Under the pieces are notes generated by a model that made no database searches, was not told the DNA's origin, and saw nothing but the letters and a program-made list of their open reading frames with translations. From positions 1 through 36,708 of the forward strand of contig CAJFOF010000036.1 of the NCBI GenBank assembly GCA_904395885.1: a DNA stretch of 36,708 nt. The letters are read 5' to 3'. The translations under genes and the position numbers were made by a program. Every line of letters begins with the position of its first letter. The stretch's first letter is position 1. This document shows, piece after piece, positions 15,861 to 24,657 of this stretch. Source of the stretch: an uncultured Lachnospiraceae bacterium. GTDB lineage: Bacteria > Bacillota > Clostridia > Lachnospirales > Lachnospiraceae.

Positions 15861-15883
15861 GGATTAATGGAAAGCGTTTTTGT

Positions 15884-15899
15884 ATCTTGTATTCAAGAT
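15884..15899. promoter_or_regulatory. Operator copy in the gntR leader
   Basis: ATCTTGTATTCAAGAT has perfect 6-bp arms (ATCTTG/CAAGAT) around TATT. It lies 24 nt after the -10 and 30 nt before the gntR ATG, placed for autorepression. Confidence 0.62.
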
Positions 15900-15929
15900 A
15901 TGATCTATTACTGGGTTAGGAGGTTTTAA

Positions 15930-16625
15930 ATGGAACAACTATCCATAACCAATGAGGATATTTATAAGATATTAGAGTCAGAAATTGTTTCTCTGAAAAT
16001 TGCACCTGGGGATATTTTAAGTGAAAATAGTCTTTGCCAGCGCTTTCACATATCCCGAACACCTATCCGCAGCGTCCTTCAAAGGCTTCAGCAAAATCGG
16101 TTTGTCGACATTATCCCTCATAAGGGGACAATCGTTACGACCATTAATCTGGATATTGTAAATCAGATCATCTACGAAAGAGTTGCAGTGGAAACCATGG
16201 TTTTGCGGGATTTTATTCAGATTTGTCCTCCCACCGATGTAGAAAGGGTACGATACTGCCTGAGAATCATGGAAGAAGCGGCCAAAGCTGCTGATAATCT
16301 GGACAGTTTTGACATTAATGATTTTCTTGATAAAGATCTTCTGATGCATGAAGTCTGGTTTCGCTCCACTGGAAAAATGTTCTTATGGGAGCGGCTGACC
16401 TCTCCCCATCCGGATTATTCCCGGTTTATTCGCCTGGATATTGTGGGGGCAAAAAATGTGCCGGATGTCTTAAGCGACCACCGGCAAATGATGAAGCTGA
16501 TTGACGACAGATGTACAGATGGGATTGAAGAGCTGATGAAACGTCACTTGTATGGAGGCATACGAAGATTGGGAGGCTGTCTCTTTTCCGATGAATACAA
16601 AAAGTATTTTCAGCATCCCGACTAG
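15930..16625 (+). CDS. GntR-family regulator with FCD ligand domain
   Basis: A 231-residue regulator of the FadR subfamily. Residues about 8-75 are the winged helix-turn-helix, with LCQRFHISRTPIRSVLQRLQ as recognition region and a wing ending PHKGTIV. Residues about 85-215 form an FCD domain; HEVWF, SDHRQMM and KRHLYGG supply the conserved His residues that usually bind a metal next to the effector. AGGAGG lies 8 nt before the ATG. It is divergent from the TRAP-aldolase operon, and three related palindromes lie in the shared region and in its own leader. The natural reading is local control by the imported acid or a breakdown product. It ends 19 nt from the convergent spmA stop; no terminator is visible there. 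Confidence 0.9.
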   Translation: MEQLSITNEDIYKILESEIVSLKIAPGDILSENSLCQRFHISRTPIRSVLQRLQQNRFVDIIPHKGTIVTTINLDIVNQIIYERVAVETMVLRDFIQICPPTDVERVRYCLRIMEEAAKAADNLDSFDINDFLDKDLLMHEVWFRSTGKMFLWERLTSPHPDYSRFIRLDIVGAKNVPDVLSDHRQMMKLIDDRCTDGIEELMKRHLYGGIRRLGGCLFSDEYKKYFQHPD

Positions 16626-16644
16626 CATCAGAATGACACCGCAG

Positions 16645-17262
16645 TTAATCGGTATTTCTGTCCATAATCTTGCAGAATATTACTCCAGCCGCAGTGCTGA
16701 CCATTGTGGCAGCCAGAGCCGGTCCTACTACTCCGGCCGGATCAACACTCCCGTACTGAGCCCGATAGGCAATCATCGTCACCGGTATGAGCTGGAGAGA
16801 CGAAATGTTGATGATTAAAAAGGTACACATCTCATTATTAGCCGTTCCCTTAGGAACGGCTTTTGTTAAAGAATTATTTTCCTCCCTGCGGGATTCTTCA
16901 AGCTCTTCCAGCTCTTTCATAGCCTGGAGACCGGCCGGCGTTGCCGCCCATCCCATTCCCAGCATATTGGCAATCATATTGACCGCAATGGAATTAGACG
17001 CAGGATGGTTCTTTGGCAGCCGGGGAAACAGGAATTTCATTATTGGCCCCATTCTCCTGCAAAGGCGGTCAATAAGGCCGGCTCTGTTTCCGATCTCCAA
17101 AATCCCCGTCCACAGAGACATGACCCCCAACATGGTAATGCATAAGGAAACTGCCTCTCCCGCCGATTTGATTGCTCCATCCGTCACCTCCGCCAGGGTT
17201 CCGTGAAATATTCCCCAGACAATACCGACCAGCATCATACCAGCCCACAAACCGTTCATCAT
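16645..17262 (-). CDS. spmA: Spore maturation protein A
   Basis: SpmA works with SpmB in dehydration of the spore core. The 205-residue membrane protein has the family pattern: N-terminal MVGIVWGIFHGT, LGVMSLWTGILEIGNRAGLID, FPRLPKNHPASNSIAVNMIANMLGMGWAATP, and a C-terminal FLIINISSLQLIPVTMIAYR segment. A Glu-rich loop (ELEELEESRREE) lies between helices. The expected partner spmB is not adjacent but 7.5 kb downstream on the same strand (8596-9129). GAGG is about 11 nt before the ATG; a second ATG follows immediately. No SigA promoter is evident in the 40 nt before the upstream terminator. Confidence 0.92.
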   Translation of the reverse strand: MMNGLWAGMMLVGIVWGIFHGTLAEVTDGAIKSAGEAVSLCITMLGVMSLWTGILEIGNRAGLIDRLCRRMGPIMKFLFPRLPKNHPASNSIAVNMIANMLGMGWAATPAGLQAMKELEELEESRREENNSLTKAVPKGTANNEMCTFLIINISSLQLIPVTMIAYRAQYGSVDPAGVVGPALAATMVSTAAGVIFCKIMDRNTD

Positions 17263-17303
17263 AGGGCAATCCGCCTCTCTCTTTTTCTTTTATATTTATG
17301 TAC

Positions 17304-17352
17304 AAAAAAAGCCAGACATACCCAAAAGATTTCTTTCAGATATATCTGACTT
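17304..17352 (-). terminator. Terminator of the fab-acc operon
   Basis: On the minus strand AAGTCAGATATA (from about 17352) pairs with TATGTCTGGCTT (17311-17320 plus flank), with two wobble pairs, then a T7 run (17304-17310). It lies 25 nt after the last gene. Confidence 0.78.
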
Positions 17353-17376
17353 TCCTGAAATCCAGGTGCAAAGAAC

Positions 17377-18489
17377 TCAGCCAAGAAGTTCTCTCATAAC
17401 CTGATCTACTTTTTCTATCTTCTGGCAGCGATAAGCATTGGCGCCGCAGAAAAGAAGTGCGTTTTCAATATCTCCCTCTGCAGCCCGAATCAACGCTTTT
17501 GTGATGCAGTAAGGGATGGTCTTCGGGTCACAGTGCTCTAAACACTGAAAACACCGGGTAATCTTCTCTTTTTCAACAGCCACCTTCTCTAAGAATGAAT
17601 TTTTAATGGCACGTCCCGGCATCCCCACAGGGCTTTTTACGATCACAATATCTTCTTGAGCCGCATGGATGTACGCCTGCTTATAGCTCTCCGGAGCATC
17701 GCATTCCTCGGTAGTAACAAATCTGGTACCAACCTGTACCCCATCCACGCCAAGCTTCATGTGGTGTTCCATGTCTTTTTGATCAAAAACACCTCCGGCG
17801 CTGACAACGGGGATCTTTTTCTGATACTTATTTTCATACTCCCGAATTACTGAAATAATTTTCATGATTTCTTCATCATACCGGCCTAATTGATACGTTT
17901 CTGAGACGCGAGAGGTATCCGCTCCATAGTTCGTCAGCTCGTCCCTTGAAAATCCCAGATGGCCTCCCGCCAGTGGCCCTTCAATCACTACCATATCCGG
18001 AGCACAATGGTACTTTCTGTCCCACATCCGACAGATAACAGAAGCTGATTTTGCAGAAGAAACGATAGGAGCGATTTTTGTGCTGCTCCCCTTTACATAC
18101 TCCGGAAGCTGAATCGGAAGGCCTGCTCCGGAAATGATGATGTCAGCTCCGGCCTCCACTGCAGTACGAACATAATGCTCATAATGCTTCGTTGCCACCA
18201 TAATATTAAATCCCACAGCAGGGCGGCCGCCCTCCGAGGTCTTTTCTCCTGCAATCTCCCTTGCTTTTTTCAGTTCTTTTCCAATTGCCTTCAGATTCGC
18301 TTTTTCCGGGTTCTCTGAAAATTCAGGTTCTCTAAAACCAATCTGAGCGGTAGAGATGATTCCCAGGCCTCCGGCTTTTGCCACTGCCCCTGCCAGTCCG
18401 GACAAACTGATACCGACGCCCATTCCCCCCTGTACGACAGGTTTTTTAATGATCAAATCCCCAATAATAAGAGGCTGATATCTGCTCAT
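17377..18489 (-). CDS. Nitronate monooxygenase-like FMN protein (2-nitropropane dioxygenase/FabK superfamily)
   Basis: A 370-residue FMN-binding TIM barrel. Visible: KPVVQGGMGVGISLSGLAGAV at the N-terminus, a flavin region with VIEGPLAGGHLG, VVSAGGVFD, and GVDGVQVGTRF. It differs from the FabK gene of the same operon by extra length and by a Cys-rich C-terminal part: CFQCLEHC then IPYC, with further Cys residues near the end (LFCGANAYRC). That could bind a metal or an iron-sulfur cluster. It begins 2 nt after accDA with AGGAG 9 nt before the ATG, so it is the last gene of the fab operon. Its reaction in fatty acid metabolism is unknown; candidates are nitronate oxidation or reduction of an enoyl substrate. 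Confidence 0.82.
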   Translation of the reverse strand: MSRYQPLIIGDLIIKKPVVQGGMGVGISLSGLAGAVAKAGGLGIISTAQIGFREPEFSENPEKANLKAIGKELKKAREIAGEKTSEGGRPAVGFNIMVATKHYEHYVRTAVEAGADIIISGAGLPIQLPEYVKGSSTKIAPIVSSAKSASVICRMWDRKYHCAPDMVVIEGPLAGGHLGFSRDELTNYGADTSRVSETYQLGRYDEEIMKIISVIREYENKYQKKIPVVSAGGVFDQKDMEHHMKLGVDGVQVGTRFVTTEECDAPESYKQAYIHAAQEDIVIVKSPVGMPGRAIKNSFLEKVAVEKEKITRCFQCLEHCDPKTIPYCITKALIRAAEGDIENALLFCGANAYRCQKIEKVDQVMRELLG

Positions 18490-18491
18490 TT

Positions 18492-20210
18492 TTACATTCT
18501 CCTAAATCTCTCATATCTCTGGGACACAACCTGCCCGGTGCTCATAGCACCGTACTTTGAGAAAAATTCTCTCATCGCTATATCCATATTGGCTGCAACG
18601 GAATTCAGATTCTCCAGATTGACCGGCTCTCTTTCCGGTATGATCCTCTCAATCAGATCTAATTCCTTCAGATCTTTTGCCGTCATCTTCATGACTCTGG
18701 CAGCTTCCGGAGCCTTCTTACTGTCTTTCCACAAAATAGAGGCAAAGCCTTCCGGTGACAGAACAGAATATACACTGTTTTCCATCATCCACACTTCATT
18801 TGCCACTGCCATGGCAAGAGCGCCGCCGCTTCCTCCTTCTCCGATTACAACAGACAGAACCGGCACTTTAAGGGAAGACATCTCAAAAAGATTGCGGGCG
18901 ATTGCCTCACCCTGTCCTCTCTCCTCTGCTTCCAAACCGCAGAATGCACCGGGGGTATCTACAAAGCAGACAACGGGACGGCCAAATTGTTCTGCCTCTT
19001 TCATCAGACGCAAAGCTTTTCTGTATCCTTCTGGAGATGGCATACCGAAATTCCTCTTAATATTATCCTTTGTGCTTCTTCCCTTCTGCTGTCCAATAAC
19101 AGTAACGGGCTTACCGTGGAATAATGCAATTCCTCCTACCACAGCTCCGTCGTCCCTGAAGCAGCGGTCTCCGTGAAGCTCCATAAACTCATCAAAAATC
19201 GCTTCAATATAGTCTAAAGCAGTCGGACGGTCTGATCTTCTGGATAACAAAACCGTATCCCAGGGAGATTTTTCCTCTGCTGCGGAGGATGCTGGCGAAG
19301 AAACCGCCTGTTTGACAGCGCTCTTAACCTCTCCCTCCTGAGAGACTCTTCCAACACCCTGATGAAATCTCAAAATCTTAGCCAGCGTGTCTTTTAACTC
19401 GTGGCGCTCTACAATCTTGTCTACAAATCCGTGTTCCAGCAAAAATTCTGATCTCTGAAATCCTTCCGGAAGCTTCTGTCCTATAGTCTGTTCAATTACC
19501 CTGGGACCGGCAAAGCCGATCAAAGCCTTTGGCTCCGCCAGAATAATGTCTCCCAGCATAGCAAAGCTTGCGGTCACGCCTCCGGTGGTAGGATCCGTCA
19601 AAACGGAAACATAGAGCTGGCCTGCTTCTTGGTGGCGTTTTAATGCAGCAGAAGTCTTTGCCATCTGCATCAGAGATACCAGCCCTTCCTGCATTCTGGC
19701 CCCGCCGGAGCAGGCAAAAATAATAACCGGAAGCTTCTCACTGGTTGCTCTCTCAACGGCTCTCGTGATCTTTTCTCCCACTACATGCCCCATACTGCTC
19801 ATGATAAAACGGGCATCACAGACTCCTACAACTGCAGGAAAACCATTAATTCTGCCTTTTCCTATAACGATTGCCTCGTCCAGCCCGGTTTTTTCTCTGG
19901 CAGCCAGCACCTTCTTCTCATAACCCGGGAAATCCAGGGGATTGGAAAATTCCATCTCCTTATCCCACTCTTCAAAAGTCCCGTCATCTATTACCATTTC
20001 AATTCTTCTGCGGGCATGGACCCTGAAATATCCCCCGCACTTTGGACAGACATAAAAGTTATTTTTTACATCTTCAACGTAAATGGGCTGACCGCATTTA
20101 TTGCATTTGCGCCACAGCCCTTCCGGGATATTAGGCTGATCTTCCGGTCTGGAAGTCCTGTATCTCATATCAATACGCGTATACGTTTTTTTGAACATAT
20201 CTTTTAACAT
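18492..20210 (-). CDS. accDA: Acetyl-CoA carboxylase carboxyltransferase, fused beta-alpha subunits
   Basis: A 572-residue fusion. Residues about 1-288 are AccD, with a CxxC...CxxC zinc ribbon at 36-58 and the [10 protein letters not shown] oxyanion region. A Ser/Ala/Glu-rich linker (about 298-314) leads to AccA (about 315-572), with [40 protein letters not shown], and [10 protein letters not shown]. The enzyme moves carboxybiotin's CO2 to acetyl-CoA, making malonyl-CoA. In most bacteria the two subunits are separate genes and form an alpha2beta2 complex; here stoichiometry is fixed by fusion. The frame allows TTG at 20216, but the ATG at 20210 with GGGAG upstream is used. It follows accC after a 90-nt gap holding a hairpin. 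Confidence 0.95.
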   Translation of the reverse strand: MLKDMFKKTYTRIDMRYRTSRPEDQPNIPEGLWRKCNKCGQPIYVEDVKNNFYVCPKCGGYFRVHARRRIEMVIDDGTFEEWDKEMEFSNPLDFPGYEKKVLAAREKTGLDEAIVIGKGRINGFPAVVGVCDARFIMSSMGHVVGEKITRAVERATSEKLPVIIFACSGGARMQEGLVSLMQMAKTSAALKRHQEAGQLYVSVLTDPTTGGVTASFAMLGDIILAEPKALIGFAGPRVIEQTIGQKLPEGFQRSEFLLEHGFVDKIVERHELKDTLAKILRFHQGVGRVSQEGEVKSAVKQAVSSPASSAAEEKSPWDTVLLSRRSDRPTALDYIEAIFDEFMELHGDRCFRDDGAVVGGIALFHGKPVTVIGQQKGRSTKDNIKRNFGMPSPEGYRKALRLMKEAEQFGRPVVCFVDTPGAFCGLEAEERGQGEAIARNLFEMSSLKVPVLSVVIGEGGSGGALAMAVANEVWMMENSVYSVLSPEGFASILWKDSKKAPEAARVMKMTAKDLKELDLIERIIPEREPVNLENLNSVAANMDIAMREFFSKYGAMSTGQVVSQRYERFRRM

Positions 20211-20235
20211 ACGCAATTTCTCCCTTTCTGCCGCA

Positions 20236-20265
20236 CGAGACGGGATACATAGTTCTCCCGTCTCG
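20236..20265 (-). other. Perfect hairpin between accC and accDA
   Basis: CGAGACGGGA (20236-20245) and TCCCGTCTCG (20256-20265) form a perfect 10-bp stem with a 10-nt loop. It has no T-run, so it is not a normal terminator. It lies 26 nt before the accDA start and may be an mRNA processing or stability element. Confidence 0.6.
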
Positions 20266-20306
20266 CTAATCTACCATGTCTGCCTCCAGTCTGGCGGGGG
20301 CAGGTT

Positions 20307-21659
20307 TTACTTACAGTATTCAGGAAAATAAGTAGGGATAAAATCTGTATCCGTATTTCCCGCTTCAAATTCCGGATTGTTGATGATCTCATACTGGAAA
20401 TCCAGATTGGTATCAATTCCTTCAATGATCAGTTCACCCAAGGCACTCCGCATCTTTGCGATTGCCTCTTCCCTGTCTTTTCCATGTACAATCAGCTTTA
20501 AGAGCATAGAATCGTAATTAGCCGGAACTTTATAATCATTATAGATATGAGTATCTACCCTCACACCGTTTCCGCCTGGGAGATGGATGTTGGAAATCCT
20601 TCCGGGACACGGCATGAAATTCTTTGCAGGATTCTCTGCATTGATCCTGCATTCAATTGCATGGCCATTTAAGCGGATCTGATCCTGGGTCACGCTCAAC
20701 GGCTCTCCGGCAGCTACCAGAATCTGTTCTTTGATCAGATCCAGACCGGACACCATCTCCGTTACAGGATGCTCAACCTGAATTCGGGTGTTCATTTCCA
20801 TAAAATAGAAATTCTTATGTTTATCCAGAAGGAATTCGATCGTTCCTGCATTTTCATATCCCACTGCCTTAGCTGCCCGAACTGCAGTCTCACCCATTTT
20901 TTCTCTCAATTCCTCAGAAATTGCGATACAGGGAGACTCTTCCAAAACCTTCTGATGGCGTCTCTGAATGGAACAATCTCTTTCTCCCAGATGGATTACG
21001 TTTCCGTACTTATCTGCCATGATCTGGAATTCCACATGCTTTGGCTGTTCAATGTACTTTTCAATATACATGGTATCATCAGAAAAGCCTTTGATAGATT
21101 CCTGCTGAGCAGTTTTGAAATTCATTTCAAAGTCCTCTTCGCTGAAAGAAACTCTCATTCCTTTTCCGCCTCCGCCTGAGGAAGCTTTGATCATAACCGG
21201 GAAACCGATCTCCTTCGCCAGCTCCATTCCCCGTTCCACCGTGTAAACCGGCTCCTTTGTTCCGGGAACAACAGGAACTCCGGCTTCCATCATCGTCTTT
21301 CTGGCCTCGGACTTATTTCCCATCTTATGGATAATCTCGGCCGATGGACCAATAAAGGTAATATTACATTTTTTGCAAAGCTCTGCAAATCGGGCATTTT
21401 CTGATAAAAATCCAAAACCTGGATGGATCGCATCCGCCTTCATGGCCACAGTGGCCGTCAAGATCCGCTCCATATTCAGATAACTTTGGGTGGAGGGCGC
21501 AGGCCCTATACAAATTGCCTCATCAGCCAGAAGCGTATGAAGGGCATCTCTGTCAGCTTCCGAATATATGGCTACCGTTTTAATCCCCATTTCTCTGCAG
21601 GCCCTTATAATACGGACTGCAATCTCGCCCCTGTTTGCAACCAAAATTTTTTCAAACAT
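20307..21659 (-). CDS. accC: Acetyl-CoA carboxylase biotin carboxylase subunit
   Basis: The ATP-grasp enzyme that carboxylates the biotin on AccB using bicarbonate, 450 residues. The N-terminal KILVANRGEIAVRIIRA, HPGFGFLSEN, the Gly-rich ATP loop KASSGGGGKGMR (about 159-170), and the catalytic EMNTRIQVEHPVTE are intact. Length is typical of a free AccC, so this is not a pyruvate carboxylase fragment. AGGAGAG lies just before the ATG. It starts 9 nt after the fabZ stop in the fab operon and is followed by a 90-nt gap with a strong hairpin. Confidence 0.97.
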   Translation of the reverse strand: MFEKILVANRGEIAVRIIRACREMGIKTVAIYSEADRDALHTLLADEAICIGPAPSTQSYLNMERILTATVAMKADAIHPGFGFLSENARFAELCKKCNITFIGPSAEIIHKMGNKSEARKTMMEAGVPVVPGTKEPVYTVERGMELAKEIGFPVMIKASSGGGGKGMRVSFSEEDFEMNFKTAQQESIKGFSDDTMYIEKYIEQPKHVEFQIMADKYGNVIHLGERDCSIQRRHQKVLEESPCIAISEELREKMGETAVRAAKAVGYENAGTIEFLLDKHKNFYFMEMNTRIQVEHPVTEMVSGLDLIKEQILVAAGEPLSVTQDQIRLNGHAIECRINAENPAKNFMPCPGRISNIHLPGGNGVRVDTHIYNDYKVPANYDSMLLKLIVHGKDREEAIAKMRSALGELIIEGIDTNLDFQYEIINNPEFEAGNTDTDFIPTYFPEYCK

Positions 21660-21668
21660 GGCTCTCTC

Positions 21669-22091
21669 CTAACCGATCATAAATGTCAGCTCTGCTGATA
21701 CGGCAACCTTTCCATCCACCGTAGCAGTGGCCTTTCCGACTCCTACCGGACCTTTCTGCTTGATGATCTCACATTCCAATCTCAGACGGTCTCCAGGTAC
21801 TACTTTATGTTTAAATTTTGCATTATTAATCGCCCCAAAATACGCGATCTTTCCCTTATTGGCTTCCTGTCCCAGAATCGCCACAGCTCCAGTCTGGGCC
21901 AGGGCTTCTACGATCAGGACGCCCGGCATAACAGGTTCCTGCGGAAAATGTCCGGCAAAAAACGGCTCGTTATACGTTACAGATTTGTACCCCACTGCCC
22001 GAACTCCCGGTTCCAGCTCTTCGATACAGTCGATCAGAAGAAAGGGATGGCGATGAGGAATAATTTCCTGTATTTCTTTAATTCCAAGCAT
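21669..22091 (-). CDS. fabZ: 3-hydroxyacyl-ACP dehydratase
   Basis: FabZ removes water from 3-hydroxyacyl-ACP to give trans-2-enoyl-ACP in each elongation round. The 140-residue hotdog-fold protein has [11 protein letters not shown] at the N-terminus and the active-site helix [19 protein letters not shown], with His48 and Glu62 as the catalytic pair. No FabA- or FabM-type isomerase is present in the window. AGGAG is 8 nt before the ATG. It lies between accB and accC, as in streptococcal fab operons. Confidence 0.96.
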   Translation of the reverse strand: MLGIKEIQEIIPHRHPFLLIDCIEELEPGVRAVGYKSVTYNEPFFAGHFPQEPVMPGVLIVEALAQTGAVAILGQEANKGKIAYFGAINNAKFKHKVVPGDRLRLECEIIKQKGPVGVGKATATVDGKVAVSAELTFMIG

Positions 22092-22112
22092 ATTGTAATC
22101 TCCTTATCTCCT

Positions 22113-22610
22113 CTACCGGATGCGGAATAATGGCTGGCCGTATTCTACCACATCCTCATTGTTGACCAGAATCGCTTCAACAACGCCGTCAAAGTCACTT
22201 TCAATCTCATTCATCAGCTTCATTGCCTCAATGATTCCCAGTACCTGGCCCTTCTTTACGGTATCGCCAACCTTTACAAATGGCTCAGCATCGGGAGATG
22301 AGGAACTGTAGAAAGTACCCACCAAAGGAGAAAGAACTACATTGTCAGAAGTGCTCTGAATATTTGGTGCCTCAGCCGCAGAAGCTGCCGGCTGAGAAGA
22401 AGCTGCCGGAGCAGAAACCGTCTGAACTGCGCTGAGAACAGACGTATTTTCCGCAGGATCTGCTGCGCCTGCCGCCGGAGCGCCACTCAAAACGACGGTT
22501 TCTTTTTCCCTCTTTAAAGCAATTTTGATATTTCCTTCTTCTAATTCAAAACTGGTCAGGCCATAATCTGATACCGCCTGGATCAGCTTCATAATCTCAT
22601 TAATATCCAT
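22113..22610 (-). CDS. accB: Biotin carboxyl carrier protein of acetyl-CoA carboxylase
   Basis: A 165-residue carrier: an N-terminal helical part (residues 1-40), an Ala/Pro/Ser-rich flexible linker (about 42-85), and a C-terminal biotinyl domain with EAMKLMNEI; Lys131 is the biotin site. The thumb-containing SPLVGTFYSSSSPDAEPFV typical of the AccB type is present. It ferries carboxybiotin between AccC and AccDA. GGAGAGG precedes the ATG. It lies between fabF and fabZ in the operon. Confidence 0.96.
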   Translation of the reverse strand: MDINEIMKLIQAVSDYGLTSFELEEGNIKIALKREKETVVLSGAPAAGAADPAENTSVLSAVQTVSAPAASSQPAASAAEAPNIQSTSDNVVLSPLVGTFYSSSSPDAEPFVKVGDTVKKGQVLGIIEAMKLMNEIESDFDGVVEAILVNNEDVVEYGQPLFRIR

Positions 22611-22631
22611 GGTTCGCCTCTCCTTTCCTTT

Positions 22632-23867
22632 CTACTCAAACCGCTTTACGATCAGGCTTCCATTGTGGCCTCCAAAGCCCAGAGAGTTGCTGATAGCGTA
22701 ACGGACGTCTGTGGAAACTCCCTCGCCCATGGTGTAGTCCAGATCACATCCCTCACCGGGAACTTCCAGTCCGGCAGTGGCATGGATGAAGCCATCCTGG
22801 ATGGATTTTACGCAGACAATAAACTCTACTCCGCCTGCAGCTCCGAGAAGGTGACCAATCATGGACTTTGTAGAATTGATCCTGGTTTTGTAGGCGTGAT
22901 CTCCCAGAGCCAGTTTGATAGCCTTAGTCTCAAAGAGATCATTGTGATGGGTGCTGGTTCCGTGGGCATTGACATAATCAATGTCCTCCGGCTGAATCCC
23001 GGCGTCCTTCATAGCCTCCGTCATCGCTCTGGCAGCCCCGCTTCCGTCCTCTGCCGGGGAGGTGATGTGGTAGGCGTCGCAGGTGGCTCCATAGCCCACT
23101 ACCTCAGCCAGAATCTTAGCGCCTCTTGCCTGGGCATGTTCTAATGACTCCAGGACAACGACACCGGCGCCCTCTCCCATAACAAAACCATCTCTGTTCT
23201 CATCGAATGGTCTGGACGCATGAGCCGGATCCTCAGAAGTGGAAAGTGCGGTCAACGCGGTAAATCCTGCCACTCCAAGGGGTGTAATGCTGGATTCCGT
23301 TCCTCCTGCTACCATTACATCCGCTTCCCCATACTGGATCGAACGGAATGCTTCTCCTATGGAATGGGTTCCAGTCGCACAGGCCGTTACTACATTGATA
23401 CATTTTCCTTTTAATCCAAACTGAATTGCAACATTTCCTGCCGCCATGTTAGAAATCATCATAGGAACTAAAAGAGGATTTACTCTGGACGGTCCCTTTT
23501 CCAGAAGCTTTTTATGGTCTCTCTCCATGGCCTGAAGACTTCCGATACCGGATCCCACAGCAACGCCTACACGGTAGGGATCTTCTTTTTCCATGTCGAG
23601 ACCGGCATTTTCAAGAGCTTCTTTTGTCGCTGCAACTGCAAACTGAGAGAATGTTTCCATTCTTCTGGCAGCCTTAGGATCCATATACTGTTTTGGATCG
23701 AATCCTTTTACTTCCGCGGCTAATTTTACTTTATAATCAGTTGTATCAAAATAAGAGATAGGGCCAATGCCCAGCTTTTTTTCTTTTAAACCTTCCCAAA
23801 AAGTCTCTACATCATTTCCGATAGGGGTAATGGCCCCCATCCCTGTTACCACCACTCGTCTGCTCAT
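22632..23867 (-). CDS. fabF: 3-oxoacyl-ACP synthase II
   Basis: FabF condenses malonyl-ACP with acyl-ACP during elongation. The 411-residue thiolase-fold enzyme starts MSRRVVVTGMGAITPIGND. The nucleophile Cys163 is in TACATGTHSIG; the two catalytic His lie in NAHGTSTHHND and in MIGHLLGAAGGVE. The frame is open to 23927, but GAGGAG before the ATG at 23867 and the family N-terminus fix the start. It follows fabG after a 40-nt gap. FabB is absent from the window, so FabF is the only elongation synthase here. Confidence 0.97.
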   Translation of the reverse strand: MSRRVVVTGMGAITPIGNDVETFWEGLKEKKLGIGPISYFDTTDYKVKLAAEVKGFDPKQYMDPKAARRMETFSQFAVAATKEALENAGLDMEKEDPYRVGVAVGSGIGSLQAMERDHKKLLEKGPSRVNPLLVPMMISNMAAGNVAIQFGLKGKCINVVTACATGTHSIGEAFRSIQYGEADVMVAGGTESSITPLGVAGFTALTALSTSEDPAHASRPFDENRDGFVMGEGAGVVVLESLEHAQARGAKILAEVVGYGATCDAYHITSPAEDGSGAARAMTEAMKDAGIQPEDIDYVNAHGTSTHHNDLFETKAIKLALGDHAYKTRINSTKSMIGHLLGAAGGVEFIVCVKSIQDGFIHATAGLEVPGEGCDLDYTMGEGVSTDVRYAISNSLGFGGHNGSLIVKRFE

Positions 23868-23907
23868 TTTAATCTCCTCTATTTCCGGAATCCTGTTTAT
23901 CCATAAA

Positions 23908-24657
23908 TCACATTGCCATACCGCCATCTACACTGATGACCTGGCCTGTGATGTATTTTGCCTTGTCAGAAGCTAAAAAGACCGCCATATCGGCAATATC
24001 TTTCGTATCGCCAAAATGTTTCATCGGAATCTGCGCCTCCGCAGCAGCTTTCACTGCATCGGACAGCACTTCTGTCATTTCCGTTTTCACAAATCCCGGC
24101 GCAATGGCATTGACTGTGATGGAACGGCTTGCCAATTCTCTGGCTGCTGCCTTTGTAAGACCGATAATACCGGCTTTTGAAGCGCTGTAATTTGCCTGTC
24201 CCGCATTTCCCATAATGCCGGAAACAGAAGAAATATTAATGATTCTCCCGCCTTTCTGTTTAATCATCTGGCGTGCAATATGTTTCATGCAGTTAAATGC
24301 ACCCTTTAAATTCGTATTAATGACAGCATCAAAATCTTCTTCTGACATCTTCATTAATAGGTTGTCCCTGGTAATTCCGGCGTTATTTACCAGAATATCC
24401 ACTCGGCCATATGTTTTAACAACATAATCCATCAGCTCGGCAGCTTTGGAGAAATCAGATACATCACACTGAATGGCTTCCGCCTTCCCGCCTGCATCAC
24501 AAATCTCCTTTACTACTTCCTCTGCCCTAGCTGCAGAACCATTGTAATTGACAATTACAGTTGCGCCTTCATCCGCCATGGAGAGCGCGATTTCACGGCC
24601 AATTCCACGGCTGGCGCCAGTTACTACTGCTACCTTATTTTCAAGAATTCTGCTCAT
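23908..24657 (-). CDS. fabG: 3-oxoacyl-ACP reductase
   Basis: An NADPH-dependent short-chain dehydrogenase that reduces 3-oxoacyl-ACP, 249 residues. The cofactor loop TGASRGIG is at 13-20, NNAG at 91-94, and the catalytic Ser144, Tyr157 and Lys161 lie in NISSVSG and YSASKAG. The C-terminus VISVDGGMAM is typical of FabG. The ATG overlaps the fabD TAA by one base (TAATG), implying translational coupling. Confidence 0.96.
   Translation of the reverse strand: MSRILENKVAVVTGASRGIGREIALSMADEGATVIVNYNGSAARAEEVVKEICDAGGKAEAIQCDVSDFSKAAELMDYVVKTYGRVDILVNNAGITRDNLLMKMSEEDFDAVINTNLKGAFNCMKHIARQMIKQKGGRIINISSVSGIMGNAGQANYSASKAGIIGLTKAAARELASRSITVNAIAPGFVKTEMTEVLSDAVKAAAEAQIPMKHFGDTKDIADMAVFLASDKAKYITGQVISVDGGMAM

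Noticed and set aside
15717..15929. 70-residue frame in the dctP-gntR gap
   Set aside because: AT-rich leader containing the gntR promoter and operator; composition and lack of a ribosome site argue against a gene.
20236..20265. Hairpin between accC and accDA as a terminator
   Set aside because: No T-run follows on the minus strand, and the operon continues; kept as an unassigned structure.
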